Position numbers and translations under genes: made by a program. From a virus, in the IMG/VR virus record IMGVR_UViG_3300007770_000785, positions 1-35,419 of that record: a stretch of 35,419 nucleotides of DNA; one strand, given 5' to 3'. Below are positions 23,123 to 32,746 of this stretch, in pieces. Position 1 is the first letter of the stretch; each line of letters opens with the position of its first letter. Under the pieces are notes generated by a model. It saw nothing but the letters and a program-made list of their open reading frames with translations. It had not been told where the DNA came from and searched no databases.

Positions 23123-23468
23123 CATATACTTTGCCTACTTCTTGGTATCTTTCTTAACAATTGTGGTGCTTGTGCTTGTGTGGTATTGCAAGCAGCTTAT
23201 TAATCGTATACGCGCCATCGTCGATGATGTTGCTGATTTAAGGGTGATTAGTTCCTCTTATACGGCTCACCTCAAGCAAGTGTATGAACTGGAGACATTT
23301 TATGGAGATCCCACTTTGTCTGGGCTGCTCAAACACTCGAAGCACATAGATGAAACTTTTAGGACGTTTGAATTCTCCAACTCTTTACCTCTTGTTGATG
23401 GCGAATTCGATGAACATTTATACGAATTGGAACATTATGCAGAAGAAAAAGAAGAAACGGAACACTAA
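23112..23468 (+). CDS. Membrane-anchored coiled-coil protein
   Basis: A 118-residue protein with one N-terminal transmembrane helix (about residues 4-26, rich in Val, Leu, Ile and Phe) followed by a helical, probably coiled-coil region and an acidic tail. GTG 23112 has AAGGGGG six bases upstream; TTG 23115 is an alternative. No family is recognised. The sigma factor gene starts inside its last 32 bases in another frame. Confidence 0.65.
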   Translation: MLSSIYFAYFLVSFLTIVVLVLVWYCKQLINRIRAIVDDVADLRVISSSYTAHLKQVYELETFYGDPTLSGLLKHSKHIDETFRTFEFSNSLPLVDGEFDEHLYELEHYAEEKEETEH

Positions 23469-24129
23469 CCACTACTTTACAAAAGTGCACGAGAATGCCA
23501 TTGTGGAATATGTGGCCTCTGACGATCTTGAGGTTCGAGAAGCTCTTTATAGAGAATACATAGGACCAGCCTTTGACGAATTGGTTGACAAAATCGTGTA
23601 CACATACAAATTCACAACTCTTCCAAATATCGATTCATTGAGAGATGAATGTAAGGTTTGGTTAACGACCATTTTGGATAAATATGATCAAAGCAAAGGC
23701 TCAAAAGCGTTTTCTTATTTCAGTGTTGTTACGAAGAACTGGTTTATTCATAAGGTCAAAAAGAATTCGGCTCAAGTTAGAAGGGAGATTTATTACGAGG
23801 ACTTGAACAAGGAACTGGAATCTAAATATGTGATGACAGACGAGTCTTATGTGAAGAGTCGCGAGTCAGGAGAGTTTTGGAAATTTTTGTATGAAGAAAT
23901 AAATTCTTGGAACTCGAATAACATGAAGACCAACGAAGAGAAAGTTTATAAGGCTGTGATGGTTCTTTTCGAGAGCACCAATGATATCGAAATTTTTAAT
24001 AAAAAAGCTATTTATCTGTACATAAGAGAATTGACGGGCCTTAATACAAAGCAGGTTGTCAATAACCTAAACAAAATGAGGTTTAGATACAAAACATGGA
24101 AGATAAAGTGGAACAAGGGCGAGATCTAG
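23437..24129 (+). CDS. 55: Late-transcription sigma factor, T4 gp55-like
   Basis: The 230-residue protein resembles T4 gp55, the small sigma that directs RNA polymerase to late promoters. The core around residues 60-115 (DKYDQSKGSKAFSYFSVVTKNWFIHKVKKN) matches the region-2-like part of gp55 and of sigma70 family members, including the aromatic residues of the -10 contact helix. The C-terminal part (about 170-225) has a helix-turn-helix look (YIRELTGLNTKQVVNNLNKMRFRYK), and I see no clear equivalent of the clamp-binding tail of T4 gp55. ATG 23437 starts in the last 32 bases of the previous gene; an earlier in-frame start at 23350 would overlap that gene by 119 bases. Confidence 0.8.
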   Translation: MQKKKKKRNTNHYFTKVHENAIVEYVASDDLEVREALYREYIGPAFDELVDKIVYTYKFTTLPNIDSLRDECKVWLTTILDKYDQSKGSKAFSYFSVVTKNWFIHKVKKNSAQVRREIYYEDLNKELESKYVMTDESYVKSRESGEFWKFLYEEINSWNSNNMKTNEEKVYKAVMVLFESTNDIEIFNKKAIYLYIRELTGLNTKQVVNNLNKMRFRYKTWKIKWNKGEI

Positions 24130-24410
24130 GTGATTTGGAAAAACACCTAGCAGATGCCGTAAAAAACATAAACTCCGATCGCGCAGTAACAAACTCGTTG
24201 TTGGCCGATGTTGTAATCTTGTTAAAAAAGAACGAGATGAATCATAAAGAGATGGGCCAAATTGCTGCAAAATACGTGGAAACCTTGCAGAGATCAAACG
24301 AGCAGTTGGTTAAGGTCTGCACCATACTTCATAAACAGGGTGCAACGACCGCCGGCTTGTCAGAGACAGACAAAGACGAACTATTCGATATGATACAGGG
24401 GTCAAAGTAG
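24096..24410 (+). CDS. Small helical protein of unknown function
   Basis: A 104-residue, mostly helical, charged protein that begins 34 bases before the end of the sigma factor gene. The residues 10-85 read as long amphipathic helices. No family is recognised. It sits between the sigma factor and the hub gene, whose ATG comes one base after its stop. A link to late transcription or to tail assembly is only a guess from position. Confidence 0.68.
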   Translation: MEDKVEQGRDLGDLEKHLADAVKNINSDRAVTNSLLADVVILLKKNEMNHKEMGQIAAKYVETLQRSNEQLVKVCTILHKQGATTAGLSETDKDELFDMIQGSK

Positions 24411-24411
24411 G

Positions 24412-25581
24412 ATGGCAGTCGACGACAAGGTGGCTAAGATTTTAGAAACTAGCGCCGCCCGGCCGTTGATCCCGAATCGAACGTTAGATCCGCGCACTAC
24501 CGGATTTTTGCGGGAAAGTGTGCACACGACGATTGATGCGGTTGAGAAAAATGCTAATATAGACGTTTCTGGTAGACAATTGGGAAAAGTTTGTTATGAG
24601 CTTGAACCAGACGGTAACAACGGGAGTTTTTTAGATTGGGCAGGGAGTCTTCTTGGTATTGAGGATGAATTGAAATCCGCCATGGTATATGTTCCAATGG
24701 TTCACTCTGGCATACCGGATCCGTGGATAATCGCGAAGCAGAGAAACATAACGGTAAATAAAACGGAGCCCGCATGGGTGTCTCTCGTAAACACGTTGCT
24801 ACCAGACTCTTCCGCCCTGGTCACTGTTGCTTCGTCGGCCGGCCTTGAAGTCGGCTCCCTTCCCGCTGGCACATGGGTTTGGGTTGAGTATGTAGACTCG
24901 GTGAATATGACAAACGGGGTTTTACTTAAGGAGGTTGAGGCCGGCCCAGTTCTGGACGACTCAGACACCACCTCTCCTTCGTCGAAGGATAACTTCGAGG
25001 GAGGCACTCCAAATTCTACAAGGCGCACAAACGCCCCCCGCCCGAACCAGAAAAGTCGTCAAGAGATTATCTCCTCCGCGAATAATGCCGCCCGGGCAAA
25101 TGGCATCAGCCCGACTTTGCTGTTGGCAACTGCACAAATAGAGTCTGGCATGAAAGACAATACTTGGTACTATGACAGTAATGGAGTTATAACCTTTAAT
25201 CCATATGGCGTACAAATTACCCAGTTTTTGAAAGACAGCAGGTTTGGCGGATCTCGTGAAGTAGAAAAAGAGTGGATAAGGGTTAAGAAAGAATATCATC
25301 CCAAAAAGCGCCGGAAAGATGAGGTAGTACTTCCGATTGAGCAAAAAATAATAGATATGGTGGATAACAATCTCGACGCAAAATCAGATAAGGTTGCCAA
25401 GATTCTAAAAAGAAGCGCCCGCCGCCATAACAACAACAAAACCTTAATACGGATTAGCTACAATGCAGGCCCTGGCAACGCAAATAAGGTGAAAGAGATT
25501 GTGCAACGCGGCGCCCTGCCGAGTTGGTGGTCGCAAAAAAAGCAGACAAAGTGGGAGAACGCCCTCAAACAGTGGGCTTAA
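24412..25581 (+). CDS. Baseplate hub protein with C-terminal lytic transglycosylase domain
   Basis: A 389-residue two-domain protein. The N-terminal part (about 40-180) looks like an OB-fold of the gp5 type (AMVYVPMVH, GTWVWVEYVD). After a low-complexity linker rich in Ser, Thr, Pro and Asn (about 185-215) comes a soluble-lytic-transglycosylase fold, with the catalytic Glu in LLLATAQIESGM and the typical SYNAGPGN later on. It would cut peptidoglycan during DNA entry, as the lysozyme of T4 gp5 does with another fold. The start comes one base after the previous stop. The next gene encodes a spike-like protein. Confidence 0.8.
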   Translation: MAVDDKVAKILETSAARPLIPNRTLDPRTTGFLRESVHTTIDAVEKNANIDVSGRQLGKVCYELEPDGNNGSFLDWAGSLLGIEDELKSAMVYVPMVHSGIPDPWIIAKQRNITVNKTEPAWVSLVNTLLPDSSALVTVASSAGLEVGSLPAGTWVWVEYVDSVNMTNGVLLKEVEAGPVLDDSDTTSPSSKDNFEGGTPNSTRRTNAPRPNQKSRQEIISSANNAARANGISPTLLLATAQIESGMKDNTWYYDSNGVITFNPYGVQITQFLKDSRFGGSREVEKEWIRVKKEYHPKKRRKDEVVLPIEQKIIDMVDNNLDAKSDKVAKILKRSARRHNNNKTLIRISYNAGPGNANKVKEIVQRGALPSWWSQKKQTKWENALKQWA

Positions 25582-25590
25582 GAAAACATC

Positions 25591-26532
25591 GTGGCAGATA
25601 AAAGACCAGCCGTAAATAGAAAGGGGATTGGTAAAAAGGCCACTGAGGCTCTTGAGCGCGCAAACCCAGGCCAACGCGCTAACGTTTTGGGTATAGGGGG
25701 TGATAAATCCCTTGAACCAATTCCAAAGTTCATTCAAGCTTCAAGCGAAAACGTTTTAACAAATGGGCAGAACTCTTGGATCGTCTTGGGACGCGACCGC
25801 CCCGGGAATCTTGTTTCTGGCCACGGCGGCTCTGGTGATACCGGCGCCGCAAGTATCGATTTGGTTGTTGGCCGCATGTCGGCAAACCCGATAGCCAAAA
25901 CCAAAGATGACGAAGATATTTATGTCGATCCTGATTTTAAAAGGGACGCTGCTCGAATATATCTCAGCCAATTGACAGATATAGATAAGAATTTCCAATT
26001 GGAGAAATATGCCCAAGGCGGCGGCAACTTGGAAAATCGCTCTGGTATTGGTATAAAGGCTGACGGGGTGAGGATTGTGGCAAGGGAGGGGGTCAAGATT
26101 GTCTCTGGTGGTGATCCCATTAATTCACAAAATGCAAAAGTTAGTGAATTATCTGGGATAGACTTAATTGTTTATGGACAAGACTATTTACTACAACCCC
26201 TTGTTAAAGGTGAGAATCTAATGGGGTGTCTTGAATCTCTTTCAGGAGAAGTGGACAAATTAGCTGCTGTCGTCAAAGGTATGTTAACGGCGCAGACAAA
26301 ATTGAACAAGGCTTTTGTTGAACACTTTCATCAATCACCCTTTTTTGAGATGCCAACTACCACATCGATTGTTGCTGAGATAGTGGGCCCTCGCACCCTC
26401 ACAGCGCATGCGGAGATCACAGCCCCGGATATTGATACTGTGAGGAAAAACTTAGGCAAGTGGAGAGAAAAATACCTAACGGATGATCGAAGTTATGACT
26501 ATATTTGCAGTCGCCACAACAACACCACTTAA
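25591..26532 (+). CDS. Virion structural protein, possible baseplate spike
   Basis: The 313-residue protein begins with GTG 25591. The middle (GSGDTGAASIDLVVGR and GIGIKADGVRIVAREGVKIVSGG, residues about 70-175) reads as repeated short beta strands with glycine turns, like a beta-helix spike or stalk. The C-terminal part is helical then beta again. It follows the hub-transglycosylase gene, which would fit a gp5 C-terminal spike function encoded separately. The assignment rests on position and pattern; no exact family is recognised. Confidence 0.65.
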   Translation: MADKRPAVNRKGIGKKATEALERANPGQRANVLGIGGDKSLEPIPKFIQASSENVLTNGQNSWIVLGRDRPGNLVSGHGGSGDTGAASIDLVVGRMSANPIAKTKDDEDIYVDPDFKRDAARIYLSQLTDIDKNFQLEKYAQGGGNLENRSGIGIKADGVRIVAREGVKIVSGGDPINSQNAKVSELSGIDLIVYGQDYLLQPLVKGENLMGCLESLSGEVDKLAAVVKGMLTAQTKLNKAFVEHFHQSPFFEMPTTTSIVAEIVGPRTLTAHAEITAPDIDTVRKNLGKWREKYLTDDRSYDYICSRHNNTT

Positions 26533-26534
26533 TT

Positions 26535-29500
26535 ATGACTCAAAGAATACGAAGACCACCAAGAGCGCTTAGCACCAGACTCTCTGTCCCGGATTGGCGG
26601 GATTTGAATGAGGATCAACCTTTTTATAATCCTGTCACGAACCAATACTGCATTGCAGTTGCGACTGGTGCGACTTTTGCAAGTGAAGATACAATTCGTG
26701 AAGCTAGACCATTCGCCAAAGAGAAAGGTGTTGAGAACCTTTACAAATTTTATAACAAAAGCATTCCCCGCGACGCTGGTTATGAGACGGCCTTACAGAC
26801 CGCTACGGCCTCAAAATATCATTTGGATTCGCGCCCCTGCTCTACACTTAGATTTTTAGTTTGCGTCGACGCCAGTATCTGGGACACCATCCCATCACGA
26901 CCGCCCCAATACCTCCTCCCAGTGCCTAAACCTCCGGTTGCTTTTGTGGTGAATTATAATTTATCTACTTTACAGGGCTTGTTGAATTCAACAGCAGAGA
27001 AATTGGATGAATATTCTGGTGAAATAATTAACCATCAAGACGGCAATATAAGTCCGGACCTAAATCTTGCTCGCGAGGCTAAGCGTCTTCGTGCTGTTTA
27101 TCCCAGCTTGCAGAAAATGCTTTTGTTTAACAATATAGAAGTCCTCCCCGACGACCCGGCCTACGGCGCCCAGGTATTACAGTTTAGTTTTACAGAAGAC
27201 TATACTTTAGATAGTGTAGGCATAGGGAGAACGGGTCCTCCAAATAATATAGCTAGTAAATTAGATATAGGTTTTGCGAGCTTCAACCGCACTTTCCCGA
27301 TGAAGTTTGTGAGGACTCGAAGATATGTTGCGACTTTAAAACAAATGCAAGAAGCGTTTGAGTGCCCTACCCCTCCGCCATGGTATGAGTTCATTACTGA
27401 GTATTCTCATAAATCAGCCTATGTTATTGACCGTTTTGCAAACTCTCGCCGCGGCCGAGAAATAATAGGGGACGTCAAAAAGATCTTTAAGGATGCAAAC
27501 ACAGTCAAAACGGAAGGAGAGGCGAAAGAGCAGCGCCGCGCCCTGACCGCTGAGAGAAAAATAAAAGCTGCTGACAAGAGAAAGGAGGAAACAAATTTTG
27601 TAGGGAACCTCCTTCTGTCCGCCGGCGCCACCAAAGAGGTGATGGATTCTATTAACACCTCGAAGGAGGCGTACGAAAAAATATTAAATAAAGTTGATAT
27701 GAAATATTTGGCAGGTGTCGCCATGCGTATGTTGACATCGGAGACTTTTCAAGAAGACTTCAACAAGGCACTATTCGAGGCCTCCCTCACAGTTCTAGAC
27801 TATATTGAGTTGAATCAGGTGGCCACGGAGTGCATAGATCCGAACATTCTCGCCGCCTCCGGAGCATTTGACGATGTGGATAGTGATTGTCCTGAAGACG
27901 TTACTGCCGCGGCCTCCAAGATTGCACAACTAGTTGCAGACGGTCACGCGGATAACGAATGTATGGGTCGCGCTCTTGAAAAAGTGTGCCCCACTCCTGC
28001 GCGCCTGTTTGGCTGGCGAGGTCATGTTGAGAATTTTCTAGAAAAAAATACTAGCACCTTCCTTGCTTACGATCGAGAAAACCTGTGCCCCGAACCCTCG
28101 CCAGGCGGTGAAGATTCTCCGTGGCAGATCCCAACCATAAAATTCCCAACACTCCCCTCCATTACGGACGTTAGCAAGGGAATTTGGGATAGTTTCCTCA
28201 AAGCCTTAAGGCTCACAACAGACCAGTTGGTCGTTGGAACTATTAAAGAAATTTTAGCAATTCTGTTAAAAAACTTTGAAAATATACTTTGTAACTGGAG
28301 CGATTTAAGAAGTTTTGGAAAGGATAGAGTGCAGAGTATTTGGGAGGAGTCTAAGCAAACTCCCGTCAACCATTTCAAAGACGCCCTGTATGATTGGGGA
28401 ATCGATGCGGAAGCCCTTCTCAACCCAGCAAAACCAGGCACGTCCCCGGATGAACATATAACCAATTTCATGGACGAGATCAGCGAGTGCCTCAATCCTG
28501 GCGAACTTCGGGCCGCTCTCTCTGGCGAGGAGCTTGGCAAAAATTCAGAAATTATCGAACGAGCCGCCGGAGAGCACTTAGTCGGTCTAGATCCAAATGA
28601 TGCCATGGGTGTTCTCGCCCACGCAGCCCGCGATGCAAATTTGCGTAATCTAGATGAACGCACACGGTTTGACGTAGGTCAGTATGTTTGTGACGAAATC
28701 AACGCTTTAAAGTTTGAAGAAAATTTTAGAAATTCATATGCAGATCGAGCCACTCCTGAAGAAATAGAAAGGATGTTAGCGGAGGAGCGCCGGATTACTG
28801 CTGAAAAACTTCGCAATCTAGCGTCTTTGATGAATTCTCCTTATGAACAAATGTTTAGCGACTGCGGAGTAGCTGCTACGCCACCGCAAGATCCTTCAAA
28901 CTCTTTCATGACTAACGCGGCTGTTGATTCGCAGTTTGCCGGAATTGATAACAGTTTCAGCCAAGAGCTTTCTTCTTTCCCGCGATTGTTGACGGTACAA
29001 GAATCGAGGTTAGCACAGAAAGATGATCCCCAATACGACGCCCTCTTTAATACAATTAAAGAATCGAGTCCTGACGTGCCTGATCTGGACCTTCATGACG
29101 CCACTAGGGAACAAATTGCCTCTGACAGCTCCGCAGATTTCACCGTGTTTTACACTGCGGTCCTTCCGGGTTTGGAGACGTCACTTTCAAACGAAACTCT
29201 TCTGGGCAATGTTACCCCGCTTGTGGTCGCCTGGGCTCCCGCCCCCCCCGTCGGCCCCGTCACGTCCGTTGTTTTTAAATTTTTATCCTTTCGTTCGACT
29301 CGCTCTAACGACACGCCCACCGGCTTTGCTGAATCTCCAGATGTGCTGGGGGAGATGGTTTACACCACATACCCTGTTGCCAGTCAGGCTCAAGCTGTCC
29401 CAGTCGCAGATATAAATTTTTATCAAAAACGCTATTCTGGAAGGGTACCACTCGTCCCAAATGCCGCCGCCGATGTGGAAGTTTCAAGATTTTTTAGCAA

Positions 29501-32333
29501 CAATTTGCCTTCTTTTCCAACCCTGGATGAACAATTAATACGACATTTGGAGATAAACCGATCTGAATTTCTCAAGAATGATGCGCGCCCACACAGTCGA
29601 ACAGCGCAGCAAATAATGTTTTCAAATTATATCGCTAACTCTCTGACTTCCACTTTCGATCTTTTGATGTCAAGTTTGAGCAGACAAGGACAAACCAGTG
29701 CGGATGTTTTTGGAGGGGTCTCGGATGGTGGAAATTCCCTATATAACAAGACTTTAACAACCCACCTTAATGTCATAGCGGGCTTTTTCGCATCCTCACC
29801 GCTGTTTGAAATTCATCAGGAGTCACCACTTAAGGGCCTGTTTGATATCCATTTAAACCAGAGCATCACTTGTCCCACAGAATCCCAAAGCCAAGACAAC
29901 ATAATGAGGACGGACTATGAGAAGAAGCAGACCGAACTTAAATATAGTCAAGTAATCAGGGAAAGAGAAGCTGAGATTGCTAGAAATCCGAATGTAAAAC
30001 TTCCCGCATCGCGCCCCCTGCAAGAAGCAAGTATACCATCTATCTTGAGGAGCATTGTCAGGATTCATGTTGTGGATATCGCCCTCCAGAATATATTTGC
30101 ATTATCCGTGTTCAAGGGGAACGATGCGATATTCAAGGACGACATATTATTAAAGTATACAAAAGATTACACCATATCAAGTCTGAAGAAGTTCATAGAT
30201 TTTAACGTTGCGGCTTTTGCAAGATTAGGTTCATCCGTCGATCCTATTGAAAATTTTGAAAACCAACTAGTAGAAGCCGGCCTGGGTACCTTAGAAGACG
30301 TCATTGTTGAGGTCTCTTCTGGTGTTTTCGAAGAAATCGAAAAAGTGATGGCCCACGAATTCCCGGACGAAAAAAGAAAGTCGTTAATGCAAGCGATTGG
30401 AGATTCGATCGGCCTTGTCCCCGTTCCAGAGACGACTCAGTTTCTAGGCGCAGGATCTCCCGCCGGAGGTGACTTTGAAATTGATCCCTTTCCGTTTCGA
30501 TTTCGCACTCAAGAACGCCGTTCCGCAGATCAGGGAGGCCACGGCGATGACATACTCCTCCGAAACGAAACTCAAGAGTGGGCATCTGGCGCCGTTGACG
30601 CAATGAACAACAGCCAGAGAATATTCTTACCTCGACCGTTTCGCGAAGACGTTGCGATCGCCTCTCGATATGACCAATACGAGTTGAACCCTCGATTTCA
30701 ACATCTAGATGGCGGCTATTTCGTCTTTGAATATTTTATCGAATATGAGCCTTTGCGTGGTGCCGACGTGCCACACAATGATATATTTTTAACCATGTTT
30801 GATGGTAATCTGCAAAATGCCGAGTATTCCACAAAACAGGTGGAAAATCTCGAAGCTTTTAAAGAATATTTCAGGCGCGCCGTGCAACTTTATGTCGAAC
30901 GAGCCAGGGCCCCTGGAGACGAACAGGGTGTGTTATACGGCCGCGACCGCGGCGACGGGGGAGGCCGAGTGATCGATCTCGAAGAAGCGGCGCGACAGAG
31001 AGCCGCCGGCCGGGATCCGCAAGGCCGGCCCATTACACCCGTTGCCAAGGACAGGGCTTTCCGTCAAGACTTTCCGCCCGTCGACCCGAGCGCGTGGGAC
31101 GCCAGCGTCCAAATCGAAGAGCCCGTCGTGGCGGAGGAGATGTTTTTCCTGAGTAATACGACAGATCCAGACGAAGTGCAGGCTCTTACCTTTTTTAATC
31201 AGTTTGGTACAAGAAAGCTAAATGAGTATTTTGCTAGTTTAAAATATGGGGTTAGGTTAACATACGTGATTCCTGATAATGTTAACGAAATATTCCCTGA
31301 AATGTTCGCAGGCGTTGAAGGCTTGGGTGACACAGTTGATGTGGAAGATGTGGTCAATAAATTTAATTGGCCACGGTCCGAGGAAGACCCACAGAGATTT
31401 GACGGTTTTGCTGAAATTAAAAAAGCTTACAAGATAAAGCTTCACACGGTCTCTCCACCCGCCGGCGGCAGAGGCGATTTTATCGATGTACGCGAAAAGC
31501 AAACTGTGTGTACGATACCTCTTTTGGAAGAGACTCAAGCCCTCCCCATTGAACGAATGACGGTTGCCAATTTTTACGGATCCGAGCCGCTCCGAGAAGA
31601 CACTGTCGCGTGGGACTCCACCGCCGGCTATACGGGAATACCTCGTCGGCAAATATTTGGCGGCTCGGAGAGACCAACGATACCTATGCTGAAAGATAGG
31701 CTTATTCGCAATAATCCAGATTTTCAAATCTTGTTTGATTTCGTATTAGGAAGTTCAAGATTAACTTCTTTGTTAGCTATTTACTGTATGCAAACCGGAA
31801 CGTTCACAAACAAGACTCTTAAAGACGCATTTCATAGGACCAAGAAGTCGTTGATCGCCGCAATGTTTGCTGCACAGCCGGATCTTCCGATAGAAGAATT
31901 TTATAAGTATGAGGATCCAAACTTAGCTGCCATTGGCGGCCCGCAAGGACTTCTTAAAAATCAAGAGAGATTTGCTTCGACATCTGGCCCAAGTGGGAAC
32001 GCCGCGGCCAAGACGGTCCCCTTCATTATCAAGGGGCTCGCGGAATACCAAGATCCATCCTACGCGTACGCCGCTGGCCTCGACAAAGCTGGACTTCTGC
32101 CAGGTGGCCTCGGCCCTACCGCCTTGGCCGTTGCAGCGCCGGCTAACATAATACTGGGGAGCCCCCTCCCACCAGTCACCAACTTGGGCCTATCGGCATA
32201 CGCGCTGGGAAAACTCCCTGGAGAAGACGTCTCGTATAACGAAAGAACGACAGGTGCACAGGGCGCACCAACACCTCAAAGTAGTCAATGTCAAGATGTT
32301 CCGAATGAGGGCATTCCCGAGGAAGACGAATAA
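26535..32333 (+). CDS. Giant virion structural protein (1932 residues)
   Basis: The gene fills 5.8 kb and encodes 1932 residues from ATG 26535 (a TTG at 26505 is in frame but overlaps the gene before). The chain mixes helical stretches and beta-rich parts and has no signal peptide, no membrane segment and no enzyme motif that I recognise. Residues about 455-560 are rich in Cys. A segment near residues 1455-1535 is Arg/Gly/Asp/Pro-rich, low in complexity and coded by unusually GC-rich DNA. Its place between hub/spike and gp25/gp6 genes makes a baseplate or tail role likely, as does its size. The stop overlaps the gp25 start as TAATG. Confidence 0.75.
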   Translation: MTQRIRRPPRALSTRLSVPDWRDLNEDQPFYNPVTNQYCIAVATGATFASEDTIREARPFAKEKGVENLYKFYNKSIPRDAGYETALQTATASKYHLDSRPCSTLRFLVCVDASIWDTIPSRPPQYLLPVPKPPVAFVVNYNLSTLQGLLNSTAEKLDEYSGEIINHQDGNISPDLNLAREAKRLRAVYPSLQKMLLFNNIEVLPDDPAYGAQVLQFSFTEDYTLDSVGIGRTGPPNNIASKLDIGFASFNRTFPMKFVRTRRYVATLKQMQEAFECPTPPPWYEFITEYSHKSAYVIDRFANSRRGREIIGDVKKIFKDANTVKTEGEAKEQRRALTAERKIKAADKRKEETNFVGNLLLSAGATKEVMDSINTSKEAYEKILNKVDMKYLAGVAMRMLTSETFQEDFNKALFEASLTVLDYIELNQVATECIDPNILAASGAFDDVDSDCPEDVTAAASKIAQLVADGHADNECMGRALEKVCPTPARLFGWRGHVENFLEKNTSTFLAYDRENLCPEPSPGGEDSPWQIPTIKFPTLPSITDVSKGIWDSFLKALRLTTDQLVVGTIKEILAILLKNFENILCNWSDLRSFGKDRVQSIWEESKQTPVNHFKDALYDWGIDAEALLNPAKPGTSPDEHITNFMDEISECLNPGELRAALSGEELGKNSEIIERAAGEHLVGLDPNDAMGVLAHAARDANLRNLDERTRFDVGQYVCDEINALKFEENFRNSYADRATPEEIERMLAEERRITAEKLRNLASLMNSPYEQMFSDCGVAATPPQDPSNSFMTNAAVDSQFAGIDNSFSQELSSFPRLLTVQESRLAQKDDPQYDALFNTIKESSPDVPDLDLHDATREQIASDSSADFTVFYTAVLPGLETSLSNETLLGNVTPLVVAWAPAPPVGPVTSVVFKFLSFRSTRSNDTPTGFAESPDVLGEMVYTTYPVASQAQAVPVADINFYQKRYSGRVPLVPNAAADVEVSRFFSNNLPSFPTLDEQLIRHLEINRSEFLKNDARPHSRTAQQIMFSNYIANSLTSTFDLLMSSLSRQGQTSADVFGGVSDGGNSLYNKTLTTHLNVIAGFFASSPLFEIHQESPLKGLFDIHLNQSITCPTESQSQDNIMRTDYEKKQTELKYSQVIREREAEIARNPNVKLPASRPLQEASIPSILRSIVRIHVVDIALQNIFALSVFKGNDAIFKDDILLKYTKDYTISSLKKFIDFNVAAFARLGSSVDPIENFENQLVEAGLGTLEDVIVEVSSGVFEEIEKVMAHEFPDEKRKSLMQAIGDSIGLVPVPETTQFLGAGSPAGGDFEIDPFPFRFRTQERRSADQGGHGDDILLRNETQEWASGAVDAMNNSQRIFLPRPFREDVAIASRYDQYELNPRFQHLDGGYFVFEYFIEYEPLRGADVPHNDIFLTMFDGNLQNAEYSTKQVENLEAFKEYFRRAVQLYVERARAPGDEQGVLYGRDRGDGGGRVIDLEEAARQRAAGRDPQGRPITPVAKDRAFRQDFPPVDPSAWDASVQIEEPVVAEEMFFLSNTTDPDEVQALTFFNQFGTRKLNEYFASLKYGVRLTYVIPDNVNEIFPEMFAGVEGLGDTVDVEDVVNKFNWPRSEEDPQRFDGFAEIKKAYKIKLHTVSPPAGGRGDFIDVREKQTVCTIPLLEETQALPIERMTVANFYGSEPLREDTVAWDSTAGYTGIPRRQIFGGSERPTIPMLKDRLIRNNPDFQILFDFVLGSSRLTSLLAIYCMQTGTFTNKTLKDAFHRTKKSLIAAMFAAQPDLPIEEFYKYEDPNLAAIGGPQGLLKNQERFASTSGPSGNAAAKTVPFIIKGLAEYQDPSYAYAAGLDKAGLLPGGLGPTALAVAAPANIILGSPLPPVTNLGLSAYALGKLPGEDVSYNERTTGAQGAPTPQSSQCQDVPNEGIPEEDE

Positions 32334-32746
32334 TGGCTAGCTCGATAATCGGAATTTCACCCAAATTACCTGTACGCCGAGCAGGCAAAAGTGGGTTCTT
32401 AATGAACACCACATATCCCGAGATGGTAAAACAGAATATGAAAAATCTAGTTTTAACCATTCCTGGTGAAAGGGTGATGGATATTGATTTTGGAGTAGGG
32501 TTACGTAGATTTCTATTTGAACCACAAAGCGAAGTAGTATACGACGACATTGCTGCAAGGATAAACAAACAGGTTGAGAAGTATATGCCGTTCATCCAAA
32601 TACAAGGAATAGATTTCACGGTACCAGATGACGAAGCCTCGGATGAAAACTTTCTATCAGTTTCTATAACTTATGAGATCGTGCCGCTAAGTGTCTCCGA
32701 CCGAGTTTCCATCATGCCTCTTCGTCGGGCAGCCGGCTTGTTTTAA
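32333..32746 (+). CDS. 25: gp25-like baseplate wedge protein
   Basis: A 137-residue protein with the gp25/W family pattern. The segment ERVMDIDFGVGLRRFLFEP (residues about 45-65) is the hallmark, ending in FEP, and the following helix (YDDIAARINKQVEKYMPF) and strand also fit. In T4 gp25 is a small conserved wedge protein next to the tail tube; similar proteins occur in type VI secretion systems (TssE). The start shares a base with the previous stop. A gap of 58 bases with no terminator separates it from gp6. Confidence 0.93.
   Translation: MASSIIGISPKLPVRRAGKSGFLMNTTYPEMVKQNMKNLVLTIPGERVMDIDFGVGLRRFLFEPQSEVVYDDIAARINKQVEKYMPFIQIQGIDFTVPDDEASDENFLSVSITYEIVPLSVSDRVSIMPLRRAAGLF

Noticed and set aside
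23350-23437. Upstream in-frame start for the sigma factor
   Set aside because: It overlaps the membrane-protein gene by 119 bases and adds 29 residues with no counterpart in gp55-like proteins.
28067-28663. 198-codon open frame on the minus strand within the giant structural gene
   Set aside because: Composition is a shadow of the plus-strand gene (Ser/Arg-rich) and no minus-strand transcription unit is seen in the window.
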